From NCBI GenBank assembly GCA_044868005.1, contig JBIOVX010000017.1:1-64000 (forward strand): 64,000 bases of DNA. Direction: 5' to 3'. The notes beneath the pieces are model-generated. The model saw only the letters and a program-made list of their open reading frames with translations, was not told the origin of the DNA and searched no databases. This DNA is from DATARR01 sp044868005 (GTDB lineage Bacteria; Acidobacteriota; Thermoanaerobaculia; Multivoradales; UBA5704). Below, one piece after another: positions 33,055 through 41,230 of this stretch. Position 1 is the stretch's first letter; each line of letters starts with the position of its first letter. Both the position numbers and the translations under genes were made by a program.

Positions 33055-36000
33055 GCCTCGCCAGGACGCTGACCGCCGTCTGCATGCTCCTCTTCCCTGC
33101 TGCTTACGCCGCAGAGATCATCCCCACCCTCGAACCCGACCTCCTCGCGCTCTACGAGCAGGGGCGGCAACGGATCGCGTCCGGGGACCTCGACGCGGGC
33201 GCGGCGCTCTGGCGGTCGGCCATCGAATCCCTGGAGCGGCAGGCCGCGTTGCAGCAAGCCTCCTGGCTGGAAGGCCAGTTGGCGAAGGCGTTCGCCGCGG
33301 CCGGGCGGTGGCCCGAGGCGGACGCGGCCTGGGAGCGGGCGGCGCTCCGAGTCGAGCCGCAATGGGCGCCGGCTGCGGTGCAGATCCTGCGCGCGTGGGG
33401 AGAGGCGCTGCAACAGCGCAGCGCCTGGGATCGCGCCGAGGCGTGTTACCGCCGGGCTCTCCGCCTGGAGCCGGAGGACAGCCTCGAGGCGGCGCGGGAG
33501 CTCAGCGCCCTGGGCTACATCGCGCGCCGCCGAGGCGACTTTGCGGACGCCGAGGGTCTCTTCCATCAGGCCTATGCCATCCGCGACAAGCTGGCTCCCG
33601 GGAGCCTCGACCTGGCGTCGAGCAGGAGCGAGCTCGGGATCCTGGCGGCGATCCGCGGCGAACCGGCAGCCGCGGACGAGCTCTTCTCGCAGGCGTTGGA
33701 GGTGCAGCAGCGGCTCGCGGCGGACAGCATCCTGGTGGCCGGGACCATCATCAACCTGGGAAACACCGCCTTGGCGCGGGGCGACCTGGTTGCCGCCGAG
33801 GAGCGCTACCGGCGCGCGATCGCCCTGATCGAGCGGCAGAATCCGCAAGACCCCGAGCTCACGCGCGCCCTCAATAATCTTGGCGAGGTCGAGGCGAATC
33901 GCGGTGAGCTCGCCTTGGCAGAGGAGCACTACCGGCGTGCGTTGGCCATCCAGCAAAAGCTGGCGCCCGAGAGTCTCCGCATCGCGGGAAGCCTTACGAA
34001 GCTGGGCAACCTGGCCGAGCAACGGGGGGATTTCGCGGCGGCCGAGGATCTCCTCCGCCGCGCCGTCGAAATGAGCGAGAAGATCTCCCCTCACTCCCTG
34101 GAGTTTGCCGGCAACCTCGCCAGCCTGGGTCGCTGCCAGCGCCGCAAGGGGGACCTGGCGAAAGCCGACGATTCCTTGCGGCGCGCGCTGGAGATCTTTG
34201 ACCAGCGCTCGGCGGAGAGCGGGACCACCGCGATGATGCGCATCGAGCGAGCTACGATCGCCGTGGAGCGGGGCGACCTGGCTCTGGCCGAGGAGCTCTA
34301 CGGCCGCGCGCTCGCGTTTCTGGAAAAGCAACAGCAGGGGAGCCTCTCCGTCGCCGACAGCCTGGGGGGCCTGGGGACCATCGCCCTCGCGCGCGGAGAC
34401 CTGCCGAAAGCCGAGGAGCTCTTTCGGCGCGCGCTGGCCACCCGCGAGAAGGTGGCGCCGGGCAGCGCTCCAGTAGGGCTGTCCTTGAACGACCTGGGGC
34501 AGGTTTACCGCCGGTCGGGCGGGCGCGAGAAGGCGGCGGACCACTTCTGCCGCGCCACCGAGGTGTTCGACCAGCAGCGGAAGAAGCTCGGCGGGACCGC
34601 CGAGGAGAGGTCCGCCTTCGGCAGCACGACCGCGGAGTCCTACCGCGATTGCCTCGGTGCCCTCGTCGACGTCGGCCAGCCGGAAAGGGCCTTTCAGGTT
34701 CTGGAGCGCGGACGTGCCCGCTCGTTCCTCGACCTGCTGGCGGAGCGCGATCTGACGTGGACGGCCGATCTGCCGCCCGAGCTCGCCCGCGAGCGAAAGC
34801 TCACGCATGCCGAGTACGACCGCACGCAGGCGGCCCTCGCCCGTCTGAGCGCTGAGCGCGATCCGGCAGAGGTGAGCCGCCTGATCGTTCAGCTCCGGGA
34901 GATCCGGTCCCGGCAGGAAAAGATCGCGGCAACGATCCGCCAGATCTCGCCACGGACCTCCGCGCTGCAAGACCCGCGGCCGCTCGACCTGGAGGGCGTT
35001 CGGGCCGCGCTCGATCCCGGCACCGTGCTCCTCGCGTGGTCCGTCGGCAAGGAGAGATCTTTCCTCTTCGTCGTCCGGCCGGCAGGAGCGCCCGGCTCAG
35101 GCCTCGAGGTCTTTTCTCTTGCCCTTGGCGATCGGGCCCTGCGGGAGCGAGTGGCGTCTTTCCGCAACCTTCTGCAGCGCAGAGGATCGGACTCGAAAAC
35201 GATCGCCGCACAGGCGAAGGAGATCTACGACGTCCTGCTGCGGCCCGCCGACGCGCGCATCGCCGCGGCCTCGCGGCTCCTCATCTCTCCTGACGGCCCG
35301 CTCCACACCCTGCCTTTCGCCGCCCTGGTCCGCAAGCGCCGTTTCCTGGTCGAGGAGAAGCCTGTCCACACCGTCATTTCCGCCACCGTCTACGCCGAGC
35401 TCAAGCGTGCGCGTCCGGACACGTCCGGTCCCGGCGAGGAGAGCCTCGCGGCTTTCGGCGATCCGGTCTATCCGAAATCCACTCCGGACGTCCCGGCCGA
35501 CCTCGAGCTCCGGGAGGTCTTGCGGCGCGGTGCCGTGCTGAAGCCTCTTCCCGCCACGCGGGCGGAGGTGGAGAGCATCGCCGCCCTCTATCCTGGGGCA
35601 CGGTCCTACCTCGGCCGCGACGCCACGGAGGAGAAGGCCAAAGCCATCGGTCCCGGGTCGCGCCTCGTTCACTTCGCCTGTCATGGCCTGCTCGACGAGC
35701 GCTTTCCGCTCAACTCCGCGCTGGCGCTTTCCTTGCCCGAGCATCCAGCCGAAGGTCAGGACAACGGCCTGCTCCAGGCGTGGGAGATCTTCGAGAGCGT
35801 GCGCCTCGACGCCGACCTGGTGACCCTCTCCGCTTGCGACACGGCGTTGGGCAAGGAGATGGGCGGCGAAGGCCTCGTCGGGCTCACCCGCGCCTTTCAA
35901 TACGCCGGCGCCCGCACCGTCCTCGCCTCGCTATGGAGCATCTCCGACGTCTCCACCGAACGCTTCATGAAGCGCTTTTATCGCTACCTCCGCAATGGCA

Positions 36001-36113
36001 AGTCGAAAGACGAGGCCCTGCGGGCGGCGCAGATCGACCAGATCCGCGGCAAGGCCGGCTCCTCCCATCCCTTCCACTGGGCGGCGTTCGAGCTGTTCGG
36101 CGATTGGCGGTGA
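33051..36113 (+). CDS. exported TPR-CHAT protease-like protein 3
   Basis: 1020-aa paralogue of protein 1 with a signal peptide (LTAVCMLLFPAAYA) but no PDZ-like segment. About ten TPR units at ~60-560, then a complete CHAT domain with His878 (FACHGLLDE) and Cys929 (LSACDTALG). The last ~150 residues are almost identical to those of proteins 1 and 2, a sign of gene conversion or recent duplication. Starts in an ATGA overlap with gene 2. The 240 bases after it hold no gene. Confidence 0.9.
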   Translation: MSLARTLTAVCMLLFPAAYAAEIIPTLEPDLLALYEQGRQRIASGDLDAGAALWRSAIESLERQAALQQASWLEGQLAKAFAAAGRWPEADAAWERAALRVEPQWAPAAVQILRAWGEALQQRSAWDRAEACYRRALRLEPEDSLEAARELSALGYIARRRGDFADAEGLFHQAYAIRDKLAPGSLDLASSRSELGILAAIRGEPAAADELFSQALEVQQRLAADSILVAGTIINLGNTALARGDLVAAEERYRRAIALIERQNPQDPELTRALNNLGEVEANRGELALAEEHYRRALAIQQKLAPESLRIAGSLTKLGNLAEQRGDFAAAEDLLRRAVEMSEKISPHSLEFAGNLASLGRCQRRKGDLAKADDSLRRALEIFDQRSAESGTTAMMRIERATIAVERGDLALAEELYGRALAFLEKQQQGSLSVADSLGGLGTIALARGDLPKAEELFRRALATREKVAPGSAPVGLSLNDLGQVYRRSGGREKAADHFCRATEVFDQQRKKLGGTAEERSAFGSTTAESYRDCLGALVDVGQPERAFQVLERGRARSFLDLLAERDLTWTADLPPELARERKLTHAEYDRTQAALARLSAERDPAEVSRLIVQLREIRSRQEKIAATIRQISPRTSALQDPRPLDLEGVRAALDPGTVLLAWSVGKERSFLFVVRPAGAPGSGLEVFSLALGDRALRERVASFRNLLQRRGSDSKTIAAQAKEIYDVLLRPADARIAAASRLLISPDGPLHTLPFAALVRKRRFLVEEKPVHTVISATVYAELKRARPDTSGPGEESLAAFGDPVYPKSTPDVPADLELREVLRRGAVLKPLPATRAEVESIAALYPGARSYLGRDATEEKAKAIGPGSRLVHFACHGLLDERFPLNSALALSLPEHPAEGQDNGLLQAWEIFESVRLDADLVTLSACDTALGKEMGGEGLVGLTRAFQYAGARTVLASLWSISDVSTERFMKRFYRYLRNGKSKDEALRAAQIDQIRGKAGSSHPFHWAAFELFGDWR

Positions 36114-36354
36114 GCGCGTCTCTCGAGAGCCGCAAGCGGTTCAAATCTGAGACGGATCCCGCTCCGCGAGGTCTCACAAATGAAACCTTGCGCCAAGGCC
36201 TTGCAAAGCTGTCCGTTTACTTCGAGTCACTTAAGCCTCTTCCCTCACCTGGTCCGACTTCTGCACCCTCTCGACCAAGCCGGCAGGGATGACAGGCGAT
36301 CAGATATCTGAGCTTCGTTATCGAGAGAGGGCACGACTACGAAAGGAGAAAAGG

Positions 36355-36837
36355 ATGATTCGGTTGAACAAAGCGCTTTTCTTTGCGGGTATCGCGGCGA
36401 TGGTGCTGATGCTCAGCGCCGCGCCGGCCTCGGCGTGCGTCAACTACTTCTACGGCACGTCGGGCGACGACGTCATCAATGGGACGACCCAGGAGGATTG
36501 CATCTTCGGCGGCGGGGGACATGACAACCTTTGGGGGTCCAGCGCCGATGACTACATCAACGGCGGTGACGGGCCCGACCTGGTGTACGGCGCTGTCGGC
36601 TCAGACGAGCTCGACGGCGCGGCGGGCACCGATTACATGGAAGGCGGTTCAAACGTCGATTACATGGAGGGCCGGCATGGAGACGACACCCTCTATGGCG
36701 ACGAGGGGAACGACTACGTTTACGGCGGCGGCGAAAACGATTACCTGGACGGCGGCAGCGGCTGGGACACGCTCGACGGCATGACCGGCACGGATACCTG
36801 CGTCGCGGGAGAATCGCTCACGAGCTGCGAGTTTTAG
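36355..36837 (+). CDS. small secreted RTX-type calcium-binding repeat protein
   Basis: 160-aa protein: signal peptide to PASAC, then a run of GGxGxD-like nonapeptides (FYGTSGDDVINGTT, FGGGGHDNLWG, GGDGPDLVYG, GRHGDDTLYGDEGNDYVYGG, GGSGWDTLDG). Such repeats form calcium-filled parallel beta-rolls. No toxin or enzyme domain is attached, so it is a bare beta-roll. ATG 36355 follows AAAGGAG; an upstream in-frame start would spoil the signal peptide. Confidence 0.85.
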   Translation: MIRLNKALFFAGIAAMVLMLSAAPASACVNYFYGTSGDDVINGTTQEDCIFGGGGHDNLWGSSADDYINGGDGPDLVYGAVGSDELDGAAGTDYMEGGSNVDYMEGRHGDDTLYGDEGNDYVYGGGENDYLDGGSGWDTLDGMTGTDTCVAGESLTSCEF

Positions 36838-36858
36838 GTCTTCCTTCGGCCAACCAAC

Positions 36859-36884
36859 GGGAGCGCCTCTGCGGAGGTGCTCCC
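36859..36884 (+). terminator. hairpin after the RTX gene
   Basis: GGGAGCGCCTC / GAGGTGCTCCC, 11 pairs including one G-T, loop TGCG. No T-run follows, so it may be partial terminator or mRNA 3'-end protection. Confidence 0.5.
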
Positions 36885-36905
36885 GCGTTCTCGATTGAGG
36901 ATCCC

Positions 36906-39900
36906 ATGCCGGCAAACTCTGTGCGCAGCAGATGCTGCCTCGCTCTCCTGATCGCTCTCTCCGCAGCGCCCCTGGCGGCTGAGACTGCCGTCACGGGCAC
37001 GGTCTTCGGACCTGCGGGCCAACCCCTCGCCGGTGCTCGCGTCGAGCTCGTTCCGGTGCTGAGCAACTTCGAGGCAGGGCGATTGCGCCTCGCCGGGCAG
37101 CAGGATCCCCGTCCCGTCGCCCAAGGCAAGAGCGACGCCGCGGGCCGCTATGCCCTGCAGGCCCCCGCTGCCGGCGTATTCAAGGTCGTCGTCCGCGACC
37201 TAGGCCGGCTACCGATGCAGTACTCGCCGCTCCTGCTGGTGCAGGATGAGGAGCTCCCACCGGTCTCGCTGACCGCCGATGCCGGCGCCCGAGCGGTCAT
37301 CCAGGACGCCGCCGGCCGGCCTCAGGCCAGGGCCTGGGTGTTCGCCGCGAGCAGCGACGAAGGAAGGACGCAAGGCCGCGCCGTCGCCGGCTGGCGGGCG
37401 GACTTCCGGCTCGGCCTGACCGGCGAGGACGGCACCGTTTCACTTCCCAGGCGGGAGGGAGAGCGGCTGGACGTCAGCGTCTTTCCTCCGGGAGGCGCCG
37501 AGCTGCAGCAGCTCGACTGGGCCGGAGGAACGATGACCGTCAAGGCGGGTGAAGCGGCCGTCCACCGCGTGCGGGTGCTCTCCACCAAGGGCGAACCCGC
37601 GGGCGGCGTCCTGGTCCGCGCCGGCGGCCTGGCCTGGCCCGTCGGGCTCACGGATGGCGACGGCCGGCTGCAGATTCCTCGTGCGCCGGGACAATCCGGG
37701 AAGCTCCGGCTGGTGGCTGCAGACGGCCGGCAGCAGAGCGTGGATCTGCCTGCCGAAACGGCGGATTCCGAGGTGGTCGTCACCCTCGCCGAGCCCGCCC
37801 TGGTAGCGGGCCGCATCACCCAACAGGAGACCGGGCAACCGCTGGCCGGCGCGCTCGTCAGTCCGGGTCTCGATCCCGGAGCGTTCGTGCTTGCGGGCGC
37901 GGATGGAGGCTATCGGCTGGTGGCCCCCGATCCCCAGGGATTTCCGTTGCGGGTGCAGGCCCTCCTCCGCCTGCCCAAGTCTCTCCGCATCACCCCGCCC
38001 CACGTGCGAGCGGGGCGGATTCCCACGGTAGCCTTGACGCGGGCCTCGGCGCTCCGCGGCCTGGTGGTCGATGCCCGGGGGTTGCCCCTCGCCGGCGCCG
38101 CCGTTCTCGCCTCCCCCGAGCGGAGCACGGAGCCCGGTGCCGCGGCGGCCCTGGAACGCAGCGCGACCGACGGCTCCGGCCGCTTCGAGCTCCGGCGGCT
38201 GCGTGCCGGAACCTCCTATGAGATCAGGACGGTCCGTCCGGGCTATCTGCCGGCTTCCACCAGGATGCCGGCGCCGTCCGGGGACGCGCCGGCCCTGAAG
38301 ATCGTCCTCGCCGCCGCCCGCGCGGCCCACGGCAGGGTCCGGGATGCTGCCGGCAGACCCGTCTCGGGAGCCGAGATCCGCCTCGAGCCGGCGCTCGCTC
38401 CCGGCGTCCGGCGTCCGGCGAAGGAGGCCGACGAGGCGAGCGATCCCTTCGCCGCCCGCACGGACGGGGAAGGCCGCTTCCGGCTCGACGGGGTCCCGGC
38501 GGAGCGGGTGGACCTCACGGCCCGCCAACCCGGCTACGCCACCGGACACGTTCGCGGCATCCGCATCCCTCCGGGAGAGGGACCCGCGGATCTGGGCACC
38601 GTCATCCTGAAGCCCGGAGCCCGCCTCCCGGGGCGCGTCGTCGACCGCCGGGGCGCTCCTGTAGCGGGGGCCGCTGTCCACCTCGTAGAGAGCCTCGACC
38701 ATCTGGAGCGGGAGAGCGCGCGGCTCGCGGCCGAGACCCCGGATGCCATGACCGGAGCCGACGGCTCCTTTCTCATCGAGGATCTCCCCCAGGCGACCCC
38801 GCTGCATCTCCTGGTGCGCGCTTCCGGCCACCTGCCGGCCGGTGTGGCAGGCGTGCGCGCCCCGGTATCGCAGCCCTTGATCGTCCGCCTCGAGCCGGCC
38901 GCGATGCTGCGCGGCCGCGTCGTCGACGAGCAGGGGGCGCCTGTAGGCGGCGCCCGGGTGATGCTTACCTGGCATCCGACCGCACCTGAAAATCCGGACC
39001 GGCCGGCCGGATCTCCCGTCAATCGCTCGGACATCGCCGGCCGCGACGGCTCGTTCGAGATCCGGGATGCTCCCGCCGGCCCCGTGCGCCTCGCCGTTTC
39101 CGCCCCGGGCTTCGTGTCGATCGAAGGTTTCGAAACCGCGGTCCCCTGGCGCGATGCGGACCGCGAGCTGACGCTCACCCTGAAGAGAGGGGCGATGCTC
39201 AGCGGCCGCATCGCCACCACCGCGGGCCAGCCGGTCTCGGGAGCCCGCATCTCGGCCCAGGACGCCGCCGACGTATCCGACGACGAAGGCGCCTACACCG
39301 TGCAAGGGGTCCCCCTGGGGCGCACCGAGGTCCAGGTCTTTCACCCCTCCTACAAGCTGTTCCGGCGCGTGATCGAGATCCAGCCGGGCACCAATCCGCT
39401 GGACGTCACCTTCGAAGCAGGGCTGGAGGTCTCGGGCCGGGTGAGAGACGGCCGGGGAGCGCCCGTGGCGGGAGCCCAGGTCGTCCTCCTCCGGCAGGCG
39501 CGAAGGGACTGGGGAGCCTATCGCGAGCGCACCGACGACGACGGGAGCTTCCGGTTCGCGGCGGTCGCCCGGGGCCACTACCGCCTGACCGCGGGCGGCG
39601 AGAGCTACGCCGCGACGGAATGGAAGCAGCCCGTCGTCGTCGAGGACGAGCCCCTCGAGGGTCTGGAGGTCGTGCTCGAACGCGGCGGCACCGTCACCGG
39701 CCGGATCCTGGGCCTCGATGCGGAACAGCTCGCCCGCGTGGCAGTGGCAGCCGAGGGCGACGACGGCGAGTCCTTCCCGGCCATGGTGGACGCCGACGGC
39801 CGCTACGAGATCCGCCATCTTCCCCCCGGCGACTACCTGGTGCGGGCGGCCCTCGAATCAGGACAGCGGCAGGTGCAGGCCCGGGTGGCTTTGCCGCCGG

Positions 39901-40958
39901 GAGACGCGGAAGCCGTGCGCGATCTGCAGTTCGTTTCCCGCCTGACCCTCTCCGGTCAGGTGCTCTATCAGGAAGAGCCGCTCTCGGAAGCCAGGATCTC
40001 CATCCGCGGGAGCCGTCTGGCGATGGAGCGCTCGGTGGAGACCGACTACCAAGGAGGATTCCGCTTCGAAGACCTGGAGCCGGACACCTATCGGCTCGGC
40101 TTGAGCCATTCCCGCGAGCTTCTCGTCCACAACGACATCGTCGAGCTGTCCGCGGATCGCGAGATCACCATCCGGCTCCGGCCCTCCACCGTCAGCGGCT
40201 TCGTCACGGACGGGAAGAGCGGGCGTCCCATTCCTCACGCCCATCTCACCCTCCGCCACGTCGAAGGAGCGGAATTCCTCATCAGCGACAGCGCAGGGGA
40301 GGACGGCGCCTTCAGCGTCCACCGTGTTCCGGCGGGTTCCTATCTCTTGACCGCGCGTGCTTCCGGCTATTCTCCCGCGGAGCAAGACCTCGCCGTCTCG
40401 GCCGGGCAGGACGTGTCGGGCCTGGAGGTTGCCCTCGCGCCCACACGCGGTCTGGAGCTGATGGTCCGTCTGGCCTCGGGCCGCCTTCCCGATCGAGTCC
40501 ACCTCCGGGTGGTGAGCCCGACCGGCGCCGTGGTCCTCACGGAGACCCGGCCGATCGATCCGTCCGGCAAGGTCGATCTTGCGACCCTGCCCGAGGGGAG
40601 CTGGATCCTGCTTCTGAGCACGCCCGGCAGCGCCACCGCCGTGGTCCCGGTCACGGTTCCCGGAGAGCTTCTCCGCGTGACTCTCCCCGGGGCCGGCCAA
40701 TTACATATCCGAGTCCCCGCCTTGGTCACTTCGGATCTCCGCGCCACGGTGACCTTGAGCGCGGCGGACCAGCCCTTCTGGGTCGTGGGTCCGGGAGGCA
40801 GCCTCCAGGACAGGTGGCCGCTCGTGGGCGGCAAGGCGTCGATCGAAGGCGTCCCGGCCGGCCGCTGGCAGATCCGGGTGGAGTCGCCGGACGGGCGGAG
40901 CTTGACAAGACCGATAACGACATCGGGACAGGGTGAGATGGAATTGATGGTGGAGTGA
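36906..40958 (+). CDS. giant exported protein of tandem carboxypeptidase-regulatory-like (Ig-fold) domains
   Basis: 1350 aa. Signal peptide (CCLALLIALSAAPLAAETA), then at least a dozen ~80-100-residue beta-sandwich modules of the carboxypeptidase regulatory-like/CNA-B type, each opening with G-hydrophobic-V-x-D/G-x-x-G-x-P-V/L-x-G-A-x-V, for example GRVVDEQGAPVGGARVML, GRVRDGRGAPVAGAQVVLL, GLVVDARGLPLAGAAVL, and closing with LxxG-Y/F strands. No enzyme domain, anchor or TonB-receptor barrel is visible. Probably periplasmic or cell-surface scaffold; partners unknown. Follows the CHAT operon in the same direction. Confidence 0.85.
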   Translation: MPANSVRSRCCLALLIALSAAPLAAETAVTGTVFGPAGQPLAGARVELVPVLSNFEAGRLRLAGQQDPRPVAQGKSDAAGRYALQAPAAGVFKVVVRDLGRLPMQYSPLLLVQDEELPPVSLTADAGARAVIQDAAGRPQARAWVFAASSDEGRTQGRAVAGWRADFRLGLTGEDGTVSLPRREGERLDVSVFPPGGAELQQLDWAGGTMTVKAGEAAVHRVRVLSTKGEPAGGVLVRAGGLAWPVGLTDGDGRLQIPRAPGQSGKLRLVAADGRQQSVDLPAETADSEVVVTLAEPALVAGRITQQETGQPLAGALVSPGLDPGAFVLAGADGGYRLVAPDPQGFPLRVQALLRLPKSLRITPPHVRAGRIPTVALTRASALRGLVVDARGLPLAGAAVLASPERSTEPGAAAALERSATDGSGRFELRRLRAGTSYEIRTVRPGYLPASTRMPAPSGDAPALKIVLAAARAAHGRVRDAAGRPVSGAEIRLEPALAPGVRRPAKEADEASDPFAARTDGEGRFRLDGVPAERVDLTARQPGYATGHVRGIRIPPGEGPADLGTVILKPGARLPGRVVDRRGAPVAGAAVHLVESLDHLERESARLAAETPDAMTGADGSFLIEDLPQATPLHLLVRASGHLPAGVAGVRAPVSQPLIVRLEPAAMLRGRVVDEQGAPVGGARVMLTWHPTAPENPDRPAGSPVNRSDIAGRDGSFEIRDAPAGPVRLAVSAPGFVSIEGFETAVPWRDADRELTLTLKRGAMLSGRIATTAGQPVSGARISAQDAADVSDDEGAYTVQGVPLGRTEVQVFHPSYKLFRRVIEIQPGTNPLDVTFEAGLEVSGRVRDGRGAPVAGAQVVLLRQARRDWGAYRERTDDDGSFRFAAVARGHYRLTAGGESYAATEWKQPVVVEDEPLEGLEVVLERGGTVTGRILGLDAEQLARVAVAAEGDDGESFPAMVDADGRYEIRHLPPGDYLVRAALESGQRQVQARVALPPGDAEAVRDLQFVSRLTLSGQVLYQEEPLSEARISIRGSRLAMERSVETDYQGGFRFEDLEPDTYRLGLSHSRELLVHNDIVELSADREITIRLRPSTVSGFVTDGKSGRPIPHAHLTLRHVEGAEFLISDSAGEDGAFSVHRVPAGSYLLTARASGYSPAEQDLAVSAGQDVSGLEVALAPTRGLELMVRLASGRLPDRVHLRVVSPTGAVVLTETRPIDPSGKVDLATLPEGSWILLLSTPGSATAVVPVTVPGELLRVTLPGAGQLHIRVPALVTSDLRATVTLSAADQPFWVVGPGGSLQDRWPLVGGKASIEGVPAGRWQIRVESPDGRSLTRPITTSGQGEMELMVE

Positions 40959-40973
40959 GATGGTCCCGGAAAT

Positions 40974-41009
40974 AAGTCCGGCTCGCCCCACCCCTTCCAC
41001 TGGGCGGCC
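40974..41009 (+). pseudogene. relic of a CHAT gene 3' end
   Basis: Translates as KSGSPHPFHWAA, nearly the same as KSGSSHPFHWAA at the C-termini of the three CHAT proteins. The DNA is close to theirs, and it lies outside any gene. The homology stops before the CHAT stop codon. It suggests that a further CHAT gene ended here. Confidence 0.6.
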
Positions 41010-41062
41010 CCCCGCGAACGCGATCGCTCGGTTTTTCAACGACTTGTGAGCACCGTTGTGCC

Positions 41063-41078
41063 AGGTGCCGAAATTGCT
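41063..41078 (+). promoter_or_regulatory. sigma-54-type promoter (GG-N10-GC)
   Basis: AGGTGCC-GAAA-TTGCT: GG at 41064-41065 and GC at 41076-41077 are exactly 10 bases apart, and the -12 box TTGCT is ideal. Transcription would begin near 41089, about 38 bases before an 18-codon ORF. A sigma-54-type activator gene lies immediately beyond on the other strand. Confidence 0.6.
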
Positions 41079-41126
41079 CTCCGTGGCAGCGAGCGGAAGA
41101 AAAACTATCGAAAGGAGGTGATCTCA

Positions 41127-41183
41127 ATGCGCGTCGCGACACACGTCAAAGCAGGAGCCAGGGCCGTAATCATCGATTTGTAA
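41127..41183 (+). CDS. 18-aa peptide gene with near-perfect ribosome site
   Basis: Encodes MRVATHVKAGARAVIIDL. The preceding AAAGGAGGTGATCT is almost fully complementary to the 16S 3' end, spaced 4-9 bases from ATG depending on pairing. Upstream is a sigma-54-type promoter, downstream a strong hairpin. The VKAG core recalls short V-K-x-x-V-K-A-G peptides seen in other large-genome bacteria, but function is unknown; a secreted or modified signalling peptide, or a leader, are possible. Confidence 0.5.
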   Translation: MRVATHVKAGARAVIIDL

Positions 41184-41201
41184 CCGACCCCGGTTGACGA
41201 G

Positions 41202-41230
41202 TCCGGCCGGATCTTCGCGATCCGGCCGGA
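41202..41230. terminator. bidirectional hairpin between peptide and activator genes
   Basis: Perfect 12-bp stem TCCGGCCGGATC / GATCCGGCCGGA with loop TTCGC, directly beside the stop codon of the activator gene and 18 bases after that of the peptide. No T-tract. Confidence 0.65.
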
